DNA of 64,000 nucleotides. It comes from Oryzias latipes (Eukaryota > Chordata > Actinopteri > Beloniformes > Adrianichthyidae). The notes below the pieces were generated by a model that ran no database searches, was not told the origin of the DNA, and saw nothing but the letters and a program-made list of their open reading frames with translations. Every line of letters begins with the position of its first letter. Within the stretch, counting starts at the first letter, position 1. The translations under genes were made by a program, and so were the position numbers. The DNA lies in contig NC_019859.2 in the NCBI RefSeq assembly GCF_002234675.1, forward strand, positions 9,079,983 through 9,143,982, in the 5' to 3' direction. Positions 49,701-59,620 of the stretch are shown here, piece after piece.

Positions 49701-50935
49701 ACCCTCCCCTCACATTCTTCCCCTCTCCCTCCCCACACACCCTAAATGTAACAAATAAATAAAAAATAATACGACAAAAAGGGGTTTATACAAATCTACA
49801 CTCTAGTTTCCTGAAGCTATATAACCTCTTTTTGTGATAGTAAAACCTGTCCAACACAAAAAGCTTTCAGCTCTAATCTGTTTGCTCAGCTGTTGGACAG
49901 AACAAGTTAAAAAAAAGAACAAAAAAAAAAATCTCTGCTCTGTTTATTAAAAATGCACTTTCATTTATTGTAATACATCCAAACCAGGGTGTTGGAAGAT
50001 TAGCTGATTTAATGAACAGACTAATCAAAGCCACAACATCTGATAGCCAAAACTAGAGGGGTACATGAACGGATCAACATTTATGATAAGGGTGGACAGC
50101 CTGCATGGTGTTCCACAAGGGTCAGCTTTAGAACCACAGCTGCTTGGCTTATACTGATACTGCATTAAAATCGATTTAAGCCTAGTTGGTAACATTTTTT
50201 TTTTACATTAAAAATAATTTAATAAACCTTGCTATTCTTTCAGCACTGAATTAATCAAACAACTGTGCTGACCCTTTCAGCTTCGTCCCAGCATGGAGCG
50301 CTACCAAAGAGCCATGGTCTACATTTTGACAAGAATAGCTTCTCCTCAGCAAGTGTCAGGGTTTGGTAACTCACCAATGAGCAGCCCAACTGGGATCTAC
50401 CAGAATCCCGGCAACCTGAACATCTCGTGCTCTGCTTCACTGGAGAACTCCCTGACCGCCAAAGAACCCAAGAGATCAAAAGACCAATATGCGTCCATGT
50501 TCATCGCAGGGGATGACAGGCGGCTCATTATTGGTACGTCGTGATTTGATTGAAGAGTTTGGTATCTTTGAAGAAAACTGACTGGTTGTCTCTGGGATGA
50601 AACCTACAGATGCATTCCTATAGATTGTGGTTTACTAATATCAAGATGTGAAGTTACGGAAAAACAATGCAATGTCTTTGTGTCCTTCCTTGAAAACAAA
50701 TTTGGACTCACGTGTTTTGTGTAGCTGATGCTTTAATAGTGTACGTGTTGTCTTTTCAGGTGGGGATGGAGGCCATGCCCTGTGCTTGCAAGGAGATTTG
50801 GAGGGTGGCTGCACAGAGCCATGTGACACATTCATGAGCAACCCGCTCTGCAAGGGAAATTTCCAGATCCAATCCTTGGAGGTTTGGGGCATCCAGAACT
50901 CTGTTTGTTTGTCTCCCAGTTCTTCGCCTCAGTAG
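43798..50935 (+). CDS. tbc1d24-like: TBC1D24-like protein (TBC + TLDc), complete, eleven coding exons (726 aa)
   Basis: TBC1D24 family proteins act in membrane and synaptic-vesicle traffic and oxidative-stress tolerance. Exons: 43798-44009, 44149-44339, 44437-44692, 44807-44923, 46052-46468, 46567-46806, 46943-47098, 47602-47665, 47799-47897, 50281-50533, 50760-50935. All phases join, 2181 nt with TAG stop. Residues 1 to about 150 are a Ser/Arg/Lys-rich, probably disordered extension absent from human TBC1D24 (559 aa). The TBC domain covers about 180-420, with RQGFWA near 195 and LLEGYKVLYRVALALLD near 390-406. The TLDc domain covers about 490-715, with WIPERFAL, GTGECFVF and a GGGDGGHALCL-type block. 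K191/R195 and K394/R398 match the human cationic lipid-pocket residues K36/R40 and K238/R242. The chosen ATG has A at -3 and lies downstream of a TATA box. It could be a tbc1d24 paralogue rather than the orthologue. Confidence 0.92.
45150..45700 (+). repeat. Interspersed repeat shared with cfap52 intron 11 (copy 1)
   Basis: Blocks such as 'aaaaggaacgccat', 'accaaatccgagtcccctgttggtcaaagttcaac', 'gtttacatggacttttcc' and 'tggtcatttgaacgtgcattgccgag' recur reverse-complemented at about 59200-59460. It lies in intron 4 (44924-46051) of the TBC1D24-like gene. No ORF of note; class unknown. Confidence 0.65.
48040..49520. repeat. Very GC-rich, G-run-rich island of unknown class
   Basis: About 1.5 kb with an abrupt change from the AT-rich surroundings. 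The first third is mixed C/G rich ('gccgctctgggagggggggcgcc'). There is a CA-rich middle (48505-48560, 'acacacactgcatgctagcagcacacacacagc'), then a plus-strand G/T-rich part with many runs of four or more G and a pure G run at 48949-48960. It contains long unspliced ORFs on both strands (276 and 189 codons plus, 143 minus) that are low-complexity G/P/R text without a known domain. It may be a GC-rich fish repeat or satellite-like insertion. I cannot name it. Confidence 0.7.
49668..49735 (+). repeat. Polypyrimidine tract
   Basis: Almost uninterrupted C/T sequence ('tttcttccttttactctcttcc', 'cttcccctctccctcccc') directly after the GC-rich island and before an A-rich segment with AATAAATAAA. It could be the tail region of the inserted element. 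Confidence 0.75.
50107..50154 (+). pseudogene. Degenerate non-LTR reverse-transcriptase fragment
   Basis: The frame reads GVPQGSALEPQLLGLY followed by a stop. This matches the GVPQGS.LGPLLF..Y block of LINE reverse transcriptases (Rex/jockey-type). Nothing else of the RT is recognisable around it, so it is a short relic. Confidence 0.5.
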
Positions 50936-51296
50936 AGAAACATGCAGTTTCACATCTGTTTTTTTCTCAATACTGAATTTGTTTTTTTATGTAAATTTAT
51001 GTCATTTTATTTTGATGCTGTTTGGAAATATACAACGCTGAAATGTAGATTAATTCTTAAACTTTTAAGAAGCACATGTAAGTTGCAAAGCAATTCCCTT
51101 TTGCTGGATTTAATGCTATTTAACCTCAACATTGTATTTTCTCACCCTTCTTTTTGCTTTATTTTATCTTTAACATTGACGCGTGCTTCATAGCAAAGAC
51201 AAAAAAGTGAGTTTTGGACAATGAACAATGCTTTTGGTTAAAATACTCAATGTTTTAGGTAAAATGATAACTGTTTTGCTGGTAAGTTGGTGTTAC

Positions 51297-51302
51297 AATA
51301 AA
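51297..51302 (+). terminator. Candidate polyadenylation signal of the TBC1D24-like gene
   Basis: AATAAA about 360 nt after the TAG stop, followed by T/G-rich sequence. Confidence 0.45.
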
Positions 51303-52394
51303 TACTTATACTAGCTAGAATGTGTGTAACTTGTATCAAATTTATTTTTAATAATGGTTACTTGGTGATAGAAGGACAAAAGTCTCCAAAAAAGATAAAG
51401 CCGAAACCTACAAAAAATTCAGTTGAGCACTTTAAAAAAAAGGGGCCTATTTACGTTTGTAGAATTTTTATTGTACGCATTTAATTTTTTTAAGTGACAG
51501 TTATAGTTTTCTTTGTGTTCTGTGAGCAAATCTCTTAACAAAACATGATGAAATACAACAGATAAAAAAATGCACACAAAAACAAACTTTTTTAACATAA
51601 GCAGTATGTTACATTTACAGTTTGTTCTTGTAAAAACCAAAAATGTTCTTTTGTACAAAAGTGTTGTTAAAAAATAAAAGGATATAAAAGAAATCTCAAA
51701 CATTTCTCATTGTCCTTTATTATGTAAAATAAATGTAGCAAATTTACAGGTTTGATTTCCCCTTAGAAAAATATTTTAGAGTAAATTTACACGGAGTTAA
51801 TTTCACAAGGTTTTATCTTCAAAACCTGTTGTTTTTGTCTTTGCAGTTTTAATTAACCTGAATTGCAGGAAAATGCACACAGAAATTACTATCATAGCAT
51901 GCGGAGTAGTTTTTTCACCATTATTATTTCTATTAAATTTTAAATTGATGAGATTTTCATTTCTAACACTGCTCCAAAACCTAGTTCAGAACTTTTATTC
52001 TAACATCAAGGTATTGAGTTTGCCATGTGCTCAGCAGAAAGTCAGTTTCCTAAGATAAATTACGTTATGTTTATTAATCACTTTCATAGAATAGAATAGA
52101 ATAGAATTGAATAGAATAGAATAGAATAGAATAGAAGTTTTATCATGGATTTGTTGTCCAAATGTCAACATCATAATACAAACAAAAGAAATCCAGACAA
52201 ATACATATAAAACACAAATTGTGAAACAAGTCATAAACTTCAAAACATAACTTTTAATTCTCTGGGGCTTTTAACTGAATATACAAAGTTGAATATCTTT
52301 TTAAAGTAATTTTATGTCAATTTACTAGCAGGTCTTCCAAGATATCCGATTTTCTTTAGAGCTCTTGAAGGCAGCGGAGATCTTCCGCTTGATC
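51303..52394. other. Intergenic region between the TBC1D24-like gene and cfap52
   Basis: AT-rich sequence with no recognised gene. It contains a pentanucleotide microsatellite at 52086-52136. Confidence 0.55.
52086..52136 (+). repeat. (ATAGA)n pentanucleotide microsatellite
   Basis: Ten units of ATAGA with one variant (ATTGA). It lies about 260 bp upstream of the cfap52 X-box. Confidence 0.95.
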
Positions 52395-52409
52395 GGTTGC
52401 TAAGTAACC
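52395..52409. promoter_or_regulatory. RFX X-box upstream of cfap52
   Basis: GGTTGCTAAGTAACC is a near-perfect inverted repeat (GGTTRCY on each side). It agrees with the RFX X-box consensus (GTTGCC ATGG CAAC type). It lies 182 bp upstream of the cfap52 ATG. RFX factors and FOXJ1 drive motile-cilium genes, which is the class cfap52 belongs to. Confidence 0.75.
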
Positions 52410-52590
52410 GTCTGTTTTGGTGCATACGTTGAGAAATAGACTCGGGCGATAATTTTTCATCAAAAGAGGTTTACGGATAATATTTTTGTCGTAATATTTT
52501 TACGGATTATATTTTTTTGCTCTTGTCGTTGTTTTATCGTTGGTTTGTTTTGTTTGTTGCTCAAATCGTGCGGTGAGTGTTTTTCACCTG

Positions 52591-55500
52591 ATGGCGGGCG
52601 ATATTCCCAGCATTCCTCAGCTGGAGTTGGAAGCTGTCATCGGATTTAACGGTCAGTTTCGAAATGAAAACGACAAAAAAAACTTGATTTTTGGAGAAAA
52701 ACTAAACTAAGAAAAAACTTGTAATGGCTGCATAAAATTTAGTTTAAAAGTCTATTTTTTTTATTTATTTTTTTGCAAACTCTATGTCAGAGGGGGCTTC
52801 TTGTTTGTTTATTAACTTAATAAAACCATTAAAAAGAGAGTCCATCAACTCTGATATGTGCGTCTTCTGTGTGCTGCGTGTGTTGTCAGGCCGTGTTCCT
52901 TCAGGCCTGAGACTCCATCCAGACAAACAACACCTCATCTATCCTCTGGGATGCACTGTGATTCTGAGGAGCATCAGTGATGACAAACAGGAGTTCCTGC
53001 ACGGACACACCAACAATGTGTGCTGCCTCTCTGTGTCCAGAAGTGGAACCTACATTGCCTCTGGACAAATCAACTTTTTGGGATTTAAGGTACATTGTTA
53101 TGAGTTGTTTACCACTCATCCAAAGACTTTAAAATACTAACAAAAACAGTTTTTTATTGATCATTATTTGAGCAAATGCACCAAGTGAAGATGTTAATAG
53201 AGTAAGAAATCTGAGCCATCCCTTGTCTTTTTTATTGTTTGGTCACAGGATATTTTTGTTGCTGAATGAGAAAATAAAAGTAGTATGGCGAGGTTGGTTA
53301 ATAGTTCTAAGAATAATCAATCTCCCTTTTCTCTCTTTTTTCAACTTATTTATACTGTTTTTTTTGTGTTTATTTTTTGGGACGACTTTTTTCCGAAAGA
53401 AATTAACATGTAAGATGGACACAGGATGAATGTGCTTTACTGGTTTTTACATTGGACGTTTTTGTACTTATCTGAAATTTTCTGGACCTTTATTTTAATG
53501 ATTTGTAAAGTTCACGGTTAAAATATTTTTCCTATTTTTTTTTTCAGAAAAAATACTTGAAACAAGTTATAAAACAGTGTATTTCCTGTGTTCAGATAAG
53601 ACCCAGATGTAGACAAAGAAGAAAGTGTGAAGTGAAGAAAAACCCTTAAAGAACCACTCCGATCATCTTTTGATCTCATGTAAAAGCCTTCCCCGTGGCC
53701 TTTTCTATATGATTTTGCTGGTTTCAGCCAAAATTTATAGAACAGTTGTTTTCTACAACATAGTTTTTGCAGAGTGGTAGTAGTTCATCAGAAATTCCCC
53801 TCTAAAAAGTAGGCAGAACTGCTGGAGCTGAGCAACCCCGCCCCTTTCCCCTTTCCATTGTGGAGTGGAGCAGGAAGCTTGTGGCCTGCCCAGTGAATTT
53901 TCTATGTCAAAGTTAAGCTCTTTTTTAATCAGAGTGGGTCTCTGACAAACACTTGTCAGTGCAATGTAAAAGACAGCCTGACATTAACAGAATATATCAG
54001 AACGCACTGACACTGAGGACAGTAAAGCTGAAATACTTGTCTGATATTTCATCAAAGTGCAGGCAGCTGTGTGTGAACCTCTTCATGGAGAACTGTAGGT
54101 GAGTGGTCAGAGCCCTCCAGGAGGAGCCAGAGATAGCCTGCTCAGAAAACAAAATGATGAGAAAACAAAAAGTAACATTGACAGATAAACTGTTGGGTGG
54201 CAGTTTAGCTGAGGCGGTAGAGCAGCCAAAGGGTTGGCAGATCAATCCCCGCTCTCCCCAGCCAGCTGTCGCCCCCGGAGCACAGCCAGTCTGTAGCTCA
54301 CTGCTCCCTCCAGGGGATGTGTCAAAATGTTGAGAAGAATCTCCCCATTGTGGGATAAATAAAGTATCAATTACTATTATTATTATGTCAACTGATAAAA
54401 AGGTTTCTGGAAAACGGTGCTATTCCTGGTGATTTTCCTTTTCTTTTTTCCAGACAACAGTATTTATCTGGGACTATGCACAAAGATCTGTCTACGCTGA
54501 GCTGGTTCTTCACAAGGCCAAGGTTGAGTCACTGGCGTTCTCACCTAATGACAAGTACTTGGTGTCTTTAGGAGGTCAAGACGACGACAGGTAGACATCT
54601 GCATGTTATGTAACTGGATCTCATGACAGTGCAGTGCATGACATCTATGTTCTCAGCATAGTGGTTTGGAACATTGAGACCAAACAGGCCATCTGCGGGA
54701 GCACGGCAACATCTCATGTCGCCAGGCACTGCCTTGTAGTGCAATACTCCAACACAGATGATAACGTCTTTGTTTCTGCTGGGAGGTGAGTGAATCATCT
54801 CAGCAGAAGGAAATATTATTTATTAACCCGATACTGTGATGTATTTTTGAAAATCAGTTCTCATCTCAAAATCACTTTTCACTTCTAACTTCTGTGGTTG
54901 TCTTTGTCTTTTGGGGGCAGTGGAACTTTGCGAGTTTGGGAACTGGATGTCGCCAACAGAAAGATTAGACCCACTGAGTGTAAATTAGGTAAACTTCAGA
55001 GGAATATTAAATGTGTGGAGGTATGAAACACAAGATTTTGTCTCCTTATTCAGCTGTTATGATGTTTGATTGGATCTTATTTTTACATGATGTTTTAAAA
55101 CATTAACTGACTTTCAACTAGATGTGGATGTATTTTAGTGGCTGTCAGGTGTGGTAGAAAATCTGCACAATCTGTACAATAGGCCAAATTTGCTGAATTC
55201 GTCACACCTTCGCAGATCTCAAACGATGATCAATTCCTCTTCTGTGGAACCACCAGTGGGGACATACTAAAAGTCAACCTCAGAACTGGACTTTTGAGTG
55301 ACTTTGGTCCAGTTAAAGCAAAACACAGCCTTGTAAGTACACACAGAGCACACTGTGATTCCAAATGTGAAGTTAAACTTAGTAAAAAGGGGAAAAAAAT
55401 CTGTTTGTGGCTGTTTGGTACAGGGTGTAAGTGTTCTCAGAGTAATGGAATCTGGGGACCTCCTCGTGGGTTCTGGATCCGGCGTCTTAACTTTGTGCTC

Positions 55501-58500
55501 TAAAACGAACTTTAAAATGCTCCAGTGAGTCTAGTGTTTTTATTTTATTGTATTTTTTGCATCTTTCCAAAATGTACAGCCCCTACTAGGAGCACCAGTT
55601 TTAAACTTTGAATAATTCCTCTACCTTTAGGAGCATCCAGCTGGAGAAAGGAGTGACTTCCATCACTATCAAAGACACAGGACAGCAGTTCTTTGTTGGG
55701 ACAGAAGCTGGCTTAATCTATCGCATGAGCTCTGATGACTTCAAAGCTGAAGTGGTTTTCACCAGCCACACCAGTGCCGTGAAAGACGTGGTCATGCCTT
55801 TGTGAGGAACTCACAGTGATAAAGTCAGAGACGAAACTCTGACCACAAAACTTTTACCTTCTCTTCATTCTTGGATGCTGCAAACGGAACAGCAGTTTGG
55901 TTGATTAAAGGTTTTAGAAATGGTTTAAGGGAATCAGAACATCTGAAAATGACTTGCATGAAGCGATTAGTCAGACATGAAAAACGAGTCTCTCAAAGCT
56001 GAATTTGGGCTTTAGAATTTATTTTTGTCCTTCTTTTTTTTCTTGTTTCCATAATGTAAAAGAAGTGCAAAATATCAGAGAACGAATGAAATTGCTTTTC
56101 TTCTTTTTTATGCTCACCTGTTAACTGATAAGCATGGTTCTGGAACATGCAATGTCTTATTGTGCTCACTAGAGGGAGACATACACATTTTCCATTCATC
56201 TGCCTTGAATATGTGTAATGTCTTAAAATGCTGTTTAAGTCACTTAAAAAAAAGGTTTATTCCATTACCTGTTTGAAAACACTCCAGTTGTTTTCTGTTC
56301 TTACATTATTGCAGCTTCCTAAATCTTTTTATATTGTGTGTGTTAGTGGGACATCTGAACTGTTTGCAACCTGCTCTGATGATGACATCAGACTGTGGCA
56401 CATAGACAAACCCAAAGAGCTCCTGCGCATCCCTGTCCCAAACATGACCTGCAATGCCCTGGACTTCATGATTGACGGACACAGCCTCATCAGCGGTAAG
56501 GGAATAAACGAAAGAGTAATGAGGAATTTTTAGTTTTAATTTCATCGTAGTGAAACTTTTTCTGTGCAGAATTGTGCCCATGGGGCTGCACAGTGGTGTG
56601 GAGGACTGTTACCTTACAGCAAGAGGCCCTTTGTTTAAAGCAGCTGGGTCCTTGAGTTTAAATGTTCTCTCCATGCATGCCTGTTTTATCTCCAGGCACT
56701 CCAGCGAATTAAATTAAGCGAACTAAATCTAAATTAAACCTTTGGAGAAAATGTGAGTGTGGCCTTGTGATGGACCGGCTGGGTGTACTCTGTAGCTGGG
56801 ATAGGCTCCAGCCACCTCCATGATCCTGCACAAGACTAAGCTGAAATAAAATATGATTGAAATTCTACTATTTTATTTCTCTACTACTGCCATGCCGAGT
56901 TTTATTTTCTTTCTTTTTAGCCTGGAACGATTGTAAGATTCGCGCATTTGGACCTGAAACTGGACGATTGATGTTCACAATCAATGACGCTCACAAAATG
57001 GGGGTAACAGCCATCGCTGGCACCAGAGACTGCAAGAGGATTGTCAGTGGAGGGGGGGACGGACAGGTAGGGAAAACCACCTTAAATTAAATTACATTCT
57101 CTAATCAAGGCAAAATCTTTTCCTTTTTCTTTTCATGGGTTATAGGATCCCTAACACACACAGATGTACAGAAGACTGCATTAGATATATCTGTGTTTTT
57201 GTCACTTTTACTAAAAATTACATTCAAATATATTTATGCCTTTTCAGGTGGGATTATTTTAACAAACAGATTATTTTTATGTATGTTTTACTGTGGGCAC
57301 AACATGTTTGACGAAACTTTTGGAGACATTGTACAAAAGGACATTCTTTGTCTCTCTTCACTGAAGTGTTGAATTTTCATGCAAATAGAAAGTTTTGGTT
57401 TTTGAAGTTTGACTCTTATATTGTAACCTTTTATATGTTTTTTGTGCAGATGATCAATATATTCTCTTTCAAAAGGTCTGAATTCTTTAAATATGAATTT
57501 GTAAAACGAAATATGGATGGTAAAGGCAGGGAAAAAAAGGATTTCTATTCTGGCCTTTTGTGTTTATTCTCTTGTAAGCACATGTCTAAATAACACCATA
57601 GCTGAACCCATTTGTTCTAAAATTAGCCTCTGGCTTGTCTTCATAGAATGACTCATTTTCTCATATTTTTCCAAGTGTAAAACCAGATATTTGTGAATTA
57701 CAGACTCCAAACTGACCTTATAATTATTATTTTGTTGGGGAAAATGTGCACTAAATAAGTGAGGAGTTATTATTTATAAATACTTTTTTCCCGACAAAAT
57801 ACTTTAATTTTACCCTAAATATTAGGATTCCCCAATGGAAACTGCAAATAAGGTTTCTTTCCATTTTTACTAATAATTTACACTTAAATGCTTCACCACT
57901 ATCCTCAGAATTTATTATTTGTCATTACAGTCATTACAAACACACTGTTTGACATGGTGGTCCTAAAATGAACTGCAAGATGTTTATTGTTATTAGAAAT
58001 GTAAAGAATTATGCCATGGATTACTTAACATTCTGTGATTATAGGAAGAATGTTTCTTAAAGAAATAGTAAGTTGAAAGCATCTTAATAGAAAGACTATG
58101 GATATATACTTAAAAAGGATATATACAGGATAGTCGAACAAAAATCTGTGTGTCAAGAGGTTGTTTTGTCTTTTTTTTCTGTTAGAATCTCAAATCTTAC
58201 CAACAAAAAGGTGATTCCATATGTTTGCAGACAATAGCCTGAGTTGACCACCCGGACATGTTATATTTTTTGTCCCCACAAAATGAGCACAAAGGCTGCA
58301 AATTGTCTTCTTTTGGGCTATGATGATGAAGATGATGTTTGATGCAGCACACCCATCATTACAGTGAAGTGTTCTGAAATGAACTGGTGAGAGGTTAGAA
58401 CATGGTGGATAACACATACATAGAAACAGGGAGATAAGGAAAACAACATTTTCTTTTTCATTCTTATTTTTACATAAGGATCAAACAAGATCTTTTACGT

Positions 58501-59620
58501 TTTATGCCTCTCAGTAACTTCTGTCAGCCTGTCAATGCAAATCTTTAGCAATTCATAATGTGTGTGAGACGTAAAAACATCTAAATCCATTAATCAGTCC
58601 ATAAAACACAGACTCACTAAGACGTGGGACCAGCTCTCTGCTGACTTTGATTTGTTTTCTGAGCAGGGCTGAAGTTGGATGCAAATGTTTTGCAGTGGAG
58701 ATAAAAAGTATTGGATGTTTGCAGGTACGTGTTTGGGAGCTGCTGCCACATTGCCATCGGTTGGTGGAGATCATGAAAGAGCACAAAGCCACCGTCTCCA
58801 GTTTGAAAATCAAGTCTAACGACAAAGAGTGCGTCACTGCCAGCGTTGATGGAACCTGCATTGTCTGGGACCTTGAGTAAGTAGTTCATCAGTCATGCGG
58901 TAAAATAGCGGAGGCAAGGTTGATATGGAATTATACTCCTTTCATAAATGTTTTCCAGAAGTAAATTTATGTTCACACATGTAAAAATGTTTTGCAACTT
59001 CAAATAAAAAAAAAAGCATTTGAAAAGAATAAAACAACTGCAAGTCCAGAATAATTTTGTGCTTTTGCAATACCAATTTGTCCTTGTGCTGAACAGCCTC
59101 TCAGAAAAGATGAGTAAAAAAAGATTTCCAGCAGTAAAATATTTGGCACATGTCTTCCTTTCTCTACAAGTGCTCACTCAAACAGATCTACAGACAAAAA
59201 CTCTAGTCACATCCGCCATACTTTTGACAGACCTCATCACGTTCACACCACCCTCGGCAACGCATGTTCAAATGACCACTTCCAATGAAAAGTCTGTGTA
59301 AACGCGTTTAAATCGGTTTTTCGGCCTCTCACGTCCAAAATTGTTTTTGGGCTCTACCAACACAACACGCGGCCTTTGAACACACATTAAAGTGTTAGCC
59401 AGGTCAAACTTTAACCAGTCAGGGACTCAGCTTTGGTAATGACGTTCCTTTTATCAAAGTTTTTCCACATTTGTGAAACACGTTTCCCCATTTTTTTCCC
59501 CTTGTCCCAACCTTTAGACGGTTTGTAGGCCTTCAAAGGATGATTGCAAACACCGTGTTTCGGGCGATGTGCTATCACCCAGAGGAGCACCAGATCATCA
59601 CCAGTGGAACTGACAGAAAG
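52591..59620 (+). CDS. cfap52: Cilia- and flagella-associated protein 52 (WDR16), 12 coding exons, 3' end beyond the window
   Basis: CFAP52 is a WD40 double-propeller protein, a microtubule inner protein of motile cilia. Exons: 52591-52651, 52890-53089, 54454-54590, 54657-54785, 54921-55020, 55216-55332, 55424-55524, 55631-55801, 56347-56495, 56921-57066, 58725-58876, 59518-59620. They total 1566 nt (522 codons) with all junctions in phase. The start reads MAGDIPSIPQLELEAVIGFN, and landmarks include HPDKQHLIYPLGCTV, AFSPNDKYLVSLGG, FATCSDDDIRLWH, AWNDCKIRAFGPETGRLM, CVTASVDGTCIVWDL and YHPEEHQIITSGTDRK. Order and spacing match human CFAP52 (620 aa) to about residue 522. The last propeller blade, beginning around IAYWEV, was not found before 64000. 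The ATG has G at +4 and is the first in frame. Confidence 0.94.
53646..53945 (+). mobile_element. 'CACTCC' inverted-repeat transposon (copy, about 300 bp)
   Basis: It begins TTAAAGAACCACTCCGATCA and ends 'agagtgggtctctgac'. The interior 'acaacatagtttttgcagagtggtagtag', 'gagcaaccccgcccc' and 'aagcttgtggcctgcccagtg' matches the copy at 11002-11450. Confidence 0.7.
54197..54386 (+). mobile_element. tRNA-derived SINE with '...CCCCATTGTGGGATAAATAAAG' tail
   Basis: The tRNA-like head has an A-box region 'tagctgaggcggtagagcag' and a B-box region 'ggcagatcaatcccc'. A short body follows, then the tail 'tctccccattgtgggataaataaagtatc' ending in an (ATT)n run. This tail is common in fish SINE/LINE pairs. 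It is distinct from the other two SINE types in the window. Confidence 0.75.
56580..56840 (+). mobile_element. Decayed copy of the tRNA-headed dispersed repeat
   Basis: 'ggggctgcacagtggtgtgg', 'accttacagcaaga.ggccc', 'atgttctctccatgcatgcc' and 'gctgggataggctccagcc' are recognisable in order. It lies in cfap52 intron 9. Confidence 0.65.
57067..58724 (+). other. cfap52 intron 10 (1.7 kb)
   Basis: AT-rich intron with short ORFs only. I see no named repeat or extra WD40 exon in it. Confidence 0.55.
58877..59517 (+). other. cfap52 intron 11 with inverted copy of the shared repeat
   Basis: The stretch at about 59200-59460 is the reverse complement of parts of 45150-45700 ('ctcggcaacgcatgttcaaatgacca', 'gtcaaactttaaccagtcagggactc', 'aacgttccttttatcaaag' type blocks). 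Confidence 0.6.

Larger units (their letters stand above)
47898..50280 (+). other. Intron 9 of the TBC1D24-like gene (2.4 kb)
   Basis: The intron is filled by a GC-rich island (48040-49520), a pyrimidine tract (49668-49735) and a short reverse-transcriptase-like relic (50107-50154). This makes it compositionally unlike every other intron in the window. Confidence 0.75.
53090..54453 (+). other. cfap52 intron 2 (1.4 kb)
   Basis: It contains one copy of the 'CACTCC' transposon (53646-53945) followed by a tRNA-derived SINE (54197-54386). No exon-like sequence is seen. Confidence 0.65.
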
